11,076 nucleotides of DNA from Bacillota bacterium. Lineage in GTDB: Bacteria; Bacillota; Clostridia; Oscillospirales; Ruminococcaceae. Numbering within the stretch: position 1 is the first letter of the stretch; each line of letters begins with the position of its first letter. Below the pieces are notes generated by a model. That model was not told the DNA's origin. It saw only the letters and a program-made list of their open reading frames with translations, and did no database searches. This document shows, one piece after another, positions 7,058 through 11,076 of this stretch. The stretch covers positions 1 through 11,076 of the forward strand of contig JAEZDF010000048.1 of assembly GCA_023429685.1 (NCBI GenBank), in the 5' to 3' direction. Position numbers and translations under genes: made by a program.

Positions 7058-7495
7058 ATGAGCTTTATGGACAAATTTAAGAACATCATGGGTGTTCCCA
7101 CCGACGAATACGATTATACCGAGGACGAGATGCCCATCAGCAGAGCGGAACATTCATCGCAATCAATATACGAGGATGCGGGTTCCAAAAAGAATAAGGT
7201 AGTCAACATCCACACCACCACTCAGGTTCAGGTCGTCCTAGTCAAGCCCGAGCGGTTTGATGACGCAAGCTCCGTGGCGGATCATCTTAACGCAAAACGC
7301 ACCGTGGTGCTTAACCTAGAATCAGCCAACAAAGACGTTTCACGCCGTATGATCGACTTTTTGAGCGGAGTAGCCTATGCAAACAACGGGCAGATAAAGC
7401 GTGTTGCCAACAGCACATTCATTATCACGCCCTATAATGTTGACATCATGGGTGACCTGCTTGACGAGCTTGAGAGCAGCGGCGTTTTTTACTAA
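7058..7495 (+). CDS. sepF: Cell division protein SepF
   Basis: SepF anchors FtsZ filaments to the membrane and organises the division septum in many Gram-positives. The 145-aa length is close to the roughly 150 aa of B. subtilis SepF. The first dozen residues (MSFMDKFKNIMG) can form the amphipathic membrane-binding helix. A variable, acidic and polar linker spans about residues 15-48. The conserved C-terminal domain (about 50-145) contains VVLVKPERFDDA, VVLNLE and DFLSGVAYANNGQI, the regions used for dimerisation and FtsZ binding. The gene opens the division cluster directly behind promoter P2 and is followed 11 bp later by ylmH. The usual Bacillus neighbour ylmG (YggT family) is missing from that gap. 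Confidence 0.96.
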   Translation: MSFMDKFKNIMGVPTDEYDYTEDEMPISRAEHSSQSIYEDAGSKKNKVVNIHTTTQVQVVLVKPERFDDASSVADHLNAKRTVVLNLESANKDVSRRMIDFLSGVAYANNGQIKRVANSTFIITPYNVDIMGDLLDELESSGVFY

Positions 7496-7506
7496 TATAG
7501 ATTATT

Positions 7507-8265
7507 ATGAATCTTTCTTCGGGGCAGGATAAGCTGCTGGCGGCAAGGGTCGCCGATGCAGTACACAGCGCACAAAACAGGCATCAAACCAAATTCATTG
7601 GTTTTTTGGGCGAGCATGACGCCGCAGCTGCGGCCGACATTGTACGCAGCCTGCACTACACAGCCTATCGTTTCTTTGGCGGGTACGAGGGCGCGGCACG
7701 TGTTTTTCTCGGCGTTTTTTCAGCTTATGACGAGCAGCTTGACCAAAGCTTTCCCATTTCGCCCATAACGGTTGTGTTTCGAAAGGCGGATACTCTAACC
7801 CATCGCGACTTTTTGGGTGCACTACTTGCGCTGGGTCTTACCCGTGACAGCGTGGGCGACATCTTAATAAGCGAGGGTGCAGCGGTTGTGTTTGCCACCG
7901 AGCCGTGCGCGCTGCTAGCCGCAAGCGAGCTTACCAAGGTTGGCTCGGTTGGGGTAGAGGTTATGCATGGCATCACGGTGCCGATAGAAGTAAAAAGAGA
8001 ATTTGACACGATTGAGGGTTCTGTCGCCTCGTTTCGGCTTGATTGCATGGTGGCGCTTGTCACAAGGCTCAGCCGCGAACGCTCATCGGCGCTCATAACT
8101 TCAGGGCTTGTGGGTATAAACGGCAGACAGACGGACAATATTTCGTATAAGGTTTCTACCGGCGATTCCTTTTCCGTCAGAGGGTACGGAAAGTTTTTAT
8201 TTACCGAGGTTAACGCCCTTACTCGCAAGGGGAAACAGCGTGTTACAGTGCAAAAATACAAATAA
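7507..8265 (+). CDS. ylmH: YlmH family S4-domain RNA-binding protein
   Basis: 252 aa, close to B. subtilis YlmH (about 257). The N-terminal two thirds is the family's own domain. The S4 RNA-binding domain covers about residues 179-240, with MVALVTRLSRERSSALITSG leading into a VGINGR turn. The family sits next to sepF and divIVA in many Firmicutes. Work on B. subtilis places YlmH on the large ribosomal subunit in ribosome quality control, so its link to division may be only genomic. The ATG at 7507 is the first possible start after the in-frame stop at 7498-7500. No Shine-Dalgarno is visible: the preceding 20 nt are nearly all A and T. Translation may depend on ribosomes ending at the sepF stop 11 nt upstream. 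Confidence 0.92.
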   Translation: MNLSSGQDKLLAARVADAVHSAQNRHQTKFIGFLGEHDAAAAADIVRSLHYTAYRFFGGYEGAARVFLGVFSAYDEQLDQSFPISPITVVFRKADTLTHRDFLGALLALGLTRDSVGDILISEGAAVVFATEPCALLAASELTKVGSVGVEVMHGITVPIEVKREFDTIEGSVASFRLDCMVALVTRLSRERSSALITSGLVGINGRQTDNISYKVSTGDSFSVRGYGKFLFTEVNALTRKGKQRVTVQKYK

Positions 8266-8280
8266 AAAAGCACAGAAGCA

Positions 8281-8286
8281 GGGAGG
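8281..8286 (+). promoter_or_regulatory. Ribosome binding site of divIVA
   Basis: GGGAGG, 8 nt before the ATG at 8295, a strong site that fixes the divIVA start. Confidence 0.8.
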
Positions 8287-8294
8287 TTTGCGCG

Positions 8295-9233
8295 ATGCTT
8301 TCACCGGGGGATATTAACACCAAAAAATTTGAAAAATCAGCATTTGGCTACCGGATCGATGATGTCGACCAGTATTTAACGACGGTGGCCGAGGAGTATG
8401 CTAAGGTACTGCATGAAAACGACGAGCTCGAGAAGAAGATTGTGGTACTGGCGGACAAGCTTGAAGAATATAGGGAGCAGGAAGCCAGCCTGAGCGCTGC
8501 ACTGCTCGGCGCGCAGCGGATGGGTGACAAGCTGATTGTCGAAGCGAAGGATCAGGTTGCAAAGATTATCGGCGAGGCGAATGCCCGTGCGGCTAAGATT
8601 GTGGATAACGCCCAGCGCGAGGTTTCTAGGGAGCGCGTCGAGCTTGTACGCGTGCAACAGGAGATTGCTGCGTTTAAGAGCAGGCTGCTTGCCATGTATA
8701 CCTCACAGATGGATATGATTAAGGCCTTGCCAGACGCCGACCGTTCAAGACAAGAACAGCCGGTGGCACAGCCGCAGCAGGAGAAGCCCTCGCGGTTTGT
8801 TTACAGCGACGTGCAGGAGGCAGAGGCGGTAAAGCCAATCCAGCAGCCCGAGCCAGAGCGCATGACGTTTGAGGACACACCCGAAGAGATATTTACCGAG
8901 CCGGCAAAGCACGTTGTTGCAGAAAAGCAGCCTGAACCGTCTAAGTACGCGCAGCCTGAGCCGCAGCGTTCGGTCAGTGCGCCCAAGGGGTTTGTACCAA
9001 ACCTTGCCGACGACGAGATCGCCGAAAGCCCGTACCAGGTGCCGCCCGTTAGCCCTACAAAGGCCCAAAAGCCTGTGTTTGGCATCGATATTCCGTTTGA
9101 AGAGAATGCAGGCGACGACATTCCGCTTGCTGCCGACCCGTCATCCTCCCGGTTTGGGGAGCTTAAATTCGGTGCCGGCTATGATCTGAACCGCGACGGT
9201 AGCTTTGGTATGGGTAAACGCAAAAAGAGATAG
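8295..9233 (+). CDS. divIVA: DivIVA-family polar/septal scaffold with long C-terminal tail
   Basis: DivIVA proteins bind strongly curved membrane at septa and poles and recruit other proteins. The N-terminal lipid-binding domain is clear: LSPGDINTKKFEKSAFGYRIDDVDQYL at residues 2-28 follows the family pattern. F17 falls at the membrane-inserting Phe of B. subtilis DivIVA, while position 18 is Gly rather than Arg (Arg is at 20). A coiled coil runs from about 30 to 140. The protein is 312 aa against 164 in B. subtilis. The extra part (about 145-300) is rich in Pro, Gln and Glu, with three QPEP repeats, and is probably disordered. It ends in an aromatic/Gly stretch (FGELKFGAGYDLN) and a basic tail (GKRKKR). 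Similar long forms are known as DivIVA-domain proteins in Clostridia. It lies 29 bp after ylmH and 59 bp before ileS. Whether it acts in division, polar growth or sporulation cannot be told from sequence. Confidence 0.92.
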   Translation: MLSPGDINTKKFEKSAFGYRIDDVDQYLTTVAEEYAKVLHENDELEKKIVVLADKLEEYREQEASLSAALLGAQRMGDKLIVEAKDQVAKIIGEANARAAKIVDNAQREVSRERVELVRVQQEIAAFKSRLLAMYTSQMDMIKALPDADRSRQEQPVAQPQQEKPSRFVYSDVQEAEAVKPIQQPEPERMTFEDTPEEIFTEPAKHVVAEKQPEPSKYAQPEPQRSVSAPKGFVPNLADDEIAESPYQVPPVSPTKAQKPVFGIDIPFEENAGDDIPLAADPSSSRFGELKFGAGYDLNRDGSFGMGKRKKR

Positions 9234-9292
9234 GGGCTAACTGACAAACTTTATTCAGGAGCTTCGCAGACTTTTAAGGGGAGAAGTAGTAA
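9234..9292 (+). promoter_or_regulatory. Short divIVA-ileS spacer with ileS ribosome binding site
   Basis: The gap is 59 bp. AGGGGAG at 9277-9283, 9 nt before the ATG at 9293, is the ileS Shine-Dalgarno. There is no sigma-A promoter of note, no terminator and no T-box sequence, which would need roughly 200 nt or more. ileS therefore appears to be read from the division-gene transcript. Confidence 0.7.
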
Positions 9293-11076
9293 ATGCCACA
9301 GGATTACAACGGCACATTGAACCTGCCGAAGACCGAGTTTTCTATGAGAGCGGGATTACCGCAAAGAGAGCCCGAGATGCTCAAACAGATGGAGGAGCAG
9401 GGGCTGTATTATAAAATGGTCGAGCGCAATGAGGGTAAACCTCTCTACGTATTGCATGACGGACCGCCCTATGCAAACGGCGACATTCATCTGGGTACGG
9501 CGCTCAACAAGGTGCTCAAGGATATTATCGTCAAATACAAGAATATGGCGGGCTTTCAGTCGCCCTACGTACCCGGCTGGGATACCCACGGTCTGCCGAT
9601 TGAGCTCAAGGCGATGAAGAAGATCGGCGCCGCCAACATCGGCTCGCCTGTAGAACTGCGCCGCCACTGCCGTGAGTTTGCGCTGGGCTATATGGAGAAC
9701 CAAAAGGAACAGTTTAAACGCCTTGGCGTTTTGGGCGATTACAACAACCCATATCTAACCTTAACCGCCGATTTTGAGGCAAAGCAGATCGAAGTCTTTG
9801 GAGAGATGGCAAAAAAAGGCTATATCTACAAGGGCTTAAAGCCCGTTTACTGGTGCCCCGAGTGCAAAACCGCGCTTGCCGAGGCGGAGATTGAGTATGC
9901 GGAGGATCCGTGCTATTCCATCTACGTCAAGTTCGAGGTAAAAAGCGACAACGGCGCACTTGCACGCATGGGTGCCGACGTAAAAAACACCTATTTTGTC
10001 ATCTGGACCACCACCACATGGACGCTGCCCGGTAACGTTGCCATTTGCCTAGGACCGGAGTACGAGTACGCCGTTGCCAAGGCAGGTAGCGAGTGCTACG
10101 TGATGGCGAAAGAGCTGATTCCCGCTGCGATGAAGGCGGCAAAGATTGAGAATTACGAGGTTTTGCCCGTTACCGTTATGGGCAAGGACCTTGAGCATAC
10201 CGTCGCCCGCCACCCGTTTCTTGACCGCGACTCGCTGATTATTGTTGGCGACCATGTCACGCTCGAAAGCGGTACCGGCTGCGTACACACGGCGCCCGGT
10301 CACGGTGTAGAGGACTTTGAGGTTTGCCGTAACTACCCCGAGCTGCCCATCGTGGTTCCGGTGGATTCCCTTGGAGTATTGACCGAGGAGGCGGGCGAAT
10401 TCGCCGGCCTTACCACCGAAGACGCCAACAAGAAGATTGCGGCAAAGCTCGAGCAGACGGGCAACCTGTTTGCGATTGAAAAGATTATTCACCAATACCC
10501 GCACTGCTGGCGTTGCAAAAGCCCCATCCTGTTCCGTGCCACCGAACAGTGGTTCTGCTCGGTAGACGGATTTAAAGAGGAAGCGGTAAACGCCATTCGC
10601 TCGGTGGAGTGGATTCCCGCTTGGGGCGAAGGGCGCATCGAAAACATGGTGCGTGACCGCAGTGACTGGTGCATCTCGCGTCAGCGCACCTGGGGCGTAC
10701 CCATCCCGATTTTTTACTGCACCGACTGCAAAAAATATGTCATCAACGACGATAGCATCAAGGCGGTTTCCACACTGTTTGCGAAGGAAGGCTCCGACGC
10801 GTGGTATATCTATGACGCGATGGACATCCTGCCAAACGGCTTTGCCTGCCCGCACTGCGGCGGCAAGCATTTTACCAAAGAGAACGACATCATGGACGTG
10901 TGGTTTGATTCGGGTGTATCCCATGCCGCCGTGCTGATGCAGCGCGATAATCTGCACTGGCCTGCCGACCTTTACTTAGAGGGCGCCGACCAGTACCGCG
11001 GATGGTTCCAGTCCTCGTTGCTTACTTCGGTAGCATGGAAGGGCGTTGCCCCCTATAAGGCGGTCTGCACCCACGG
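9293..11076 (+). CDS. ileS: Isoleucyl-tRNA synthetase IleRS (3' end outside the window)
   Basis: Charges tRNA-Ile with isoleucine and edits misactivated valine. About 594 codons are visible; the gene is open at the window edge, so the KMSKS loop and C-terminal region are not seen. PYANGDIHLGT contains the class I HIGH-type signature at H66-T69 (HLGT variant). The CP1 editing domain carries the threonine-rich WTTTTWTLPGN (238-248), where the common form has Pro after the third Thr, and the GTGCVHTAPGHGVEDF region. CPEC (C188/C191) and CWRC (C405/C408) flank the editing domain and can form one four-cysteine zinc site, as described for Thermus IleRS. A second pair of CxxC motifs (C476/C479 and C519/C522) precedes DVWFDSG and looks like a zinc ribbon, which the Bacillus and E. 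coli proteins lack at this point. DWCISRQRTWGVPIP is also present. The start is the ATG at 9293 with a good Shine-Dalgarno. Confidence 0.97.
   Translation, partial: MPQDYNGTLNLPKTEFSMRAGLPQREPEMLKQMEEQGLYYKMVERNEGKPLYVLHDGPPYANGDIHLGTALNKVLKDIIVKYKNMAGFQSPYVPGWDTHGLPIELKAMKKIGAANIGSPVELRRHCREFALGYMENQKEQFKRLGVLGDYNNPYLTLTADFEAKQIEVFGEMAKKGYIYKGLKPVYWCPECKTALAEAEIEYAEDPCYSIYVKFEVKSDNGALARMGADVKNTYFVIWTTTTWTLPGNVAICLGPEYEYAVAKAGSECYVMAKELIPAAMKAAKIENYEVLPVTVMGKDLEHTVARHPFLDRDSLIIVGDHVTLESGTGCVHTAPGHGVEDFEVCRNYPELPIVVPVDSLGVLTEEAGEFAGLTTEDANKKIAAKLEQTGNLFAIEKIIHQYPHCWRCKSPILFRATEQWFCSVDGFKEEAVNAIRSVEWIPAWGEGRIENMVRDRSDWCISRQRTWGVPIPIFYCTDCKKYVINDDSIKAVSTLFAKEGSDAWYIYDAMDILPNGFACPHCGGKHFTKENDIMDVWFDSGVSHAAVLMQRDNLHWPADLYLEGADQYRGWFQSSLLTSVAWKGVAPYKAVCTH

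Noticed and set aside
7456..7490. T6 run at the end of sepF preceded by CTGCT...AGCAG, as a possible intrinsic terminator.
   Set aside because: The stem is only 5 bp with a 13-nt loop and stands 5 nt away from the T-run, and the whole element is inside the conserved sepF coding region.
10049..10957. A 302-codon open frame on the minus strand.
   Set aside because: It lies wholly inside ileS, whose protein motifs are unmistakable; the frame is a shadow of its codon bias.

Overview
The window reads as a chromosomal housekeeping segment of a Gram-positive anaerobe of class Clostridia, most likely the Oscillospirales/Ruminococcaceae side. This rests on gene order and protein character: a mutS-mutL-miaA repair/tRNA-modification group, then a sepF-ylmH-divIVA-ileS division group, MutL with a built-in endonuclease motif (so no MutH is needed), and an IleRS with CxxC pairs. 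The DNA is moderately GC-rich. All eight genes lie on the + strand, and nothing looks like a phage, an insertion sequence, a CRISPR array or a recent insertion.

Region 1 (1-5578) holds mutS, mutL and miaA, tightly packed: 19 bp between the mutS stop and the mutL start, and a 14-bp mutL/miaA overlap. None of these genes starts with ATG (GTG, ATC and TTG). The mutL start is the most striking: a strong GGAGG Shine-Dalgarno sits 8 nt before an ATC codon exactly where every MutL protein begins. Region 2 (5611-6822) is a single-pass membrane protein built like a HlyD-type adaptor but with no transporter gene beside it; it also starts with TTG.

Region 3 (6823-7057) is the only long gap. It carries two good sigma-A promoters, a small GC-rich hairpin and two CAACA/TGTTG dyads, one of them overlapping a -35 box. 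It is the likely transcription start for region 4 (7058-11076): sepF, ylmH, divIVA and the first ~594 codons of ileS, which runs off the window. All four start with ATG. SepF (FtsZ membrane anchor) and DivIVA (curvature-sensing scaffold) are division proteins. YlmH is an S4-domain ribosome-associated protein. DivIVA is about twice the length of the B. subtilis protein because of a Pro/Gln/Glu-rich tail. Compared with the Bacillus layout, the YggT-family gene ylmG is missing between sepF and ylmH, hfq is missing after miaA, and the divIVA-ileS gap is too short for a T-box.

No wholly new system is evident. The points most worth checking are the ATC start of mutL, the orphan HlyD-like protein next to the division genes, the long DivIVA tail and the sepF promoter region.
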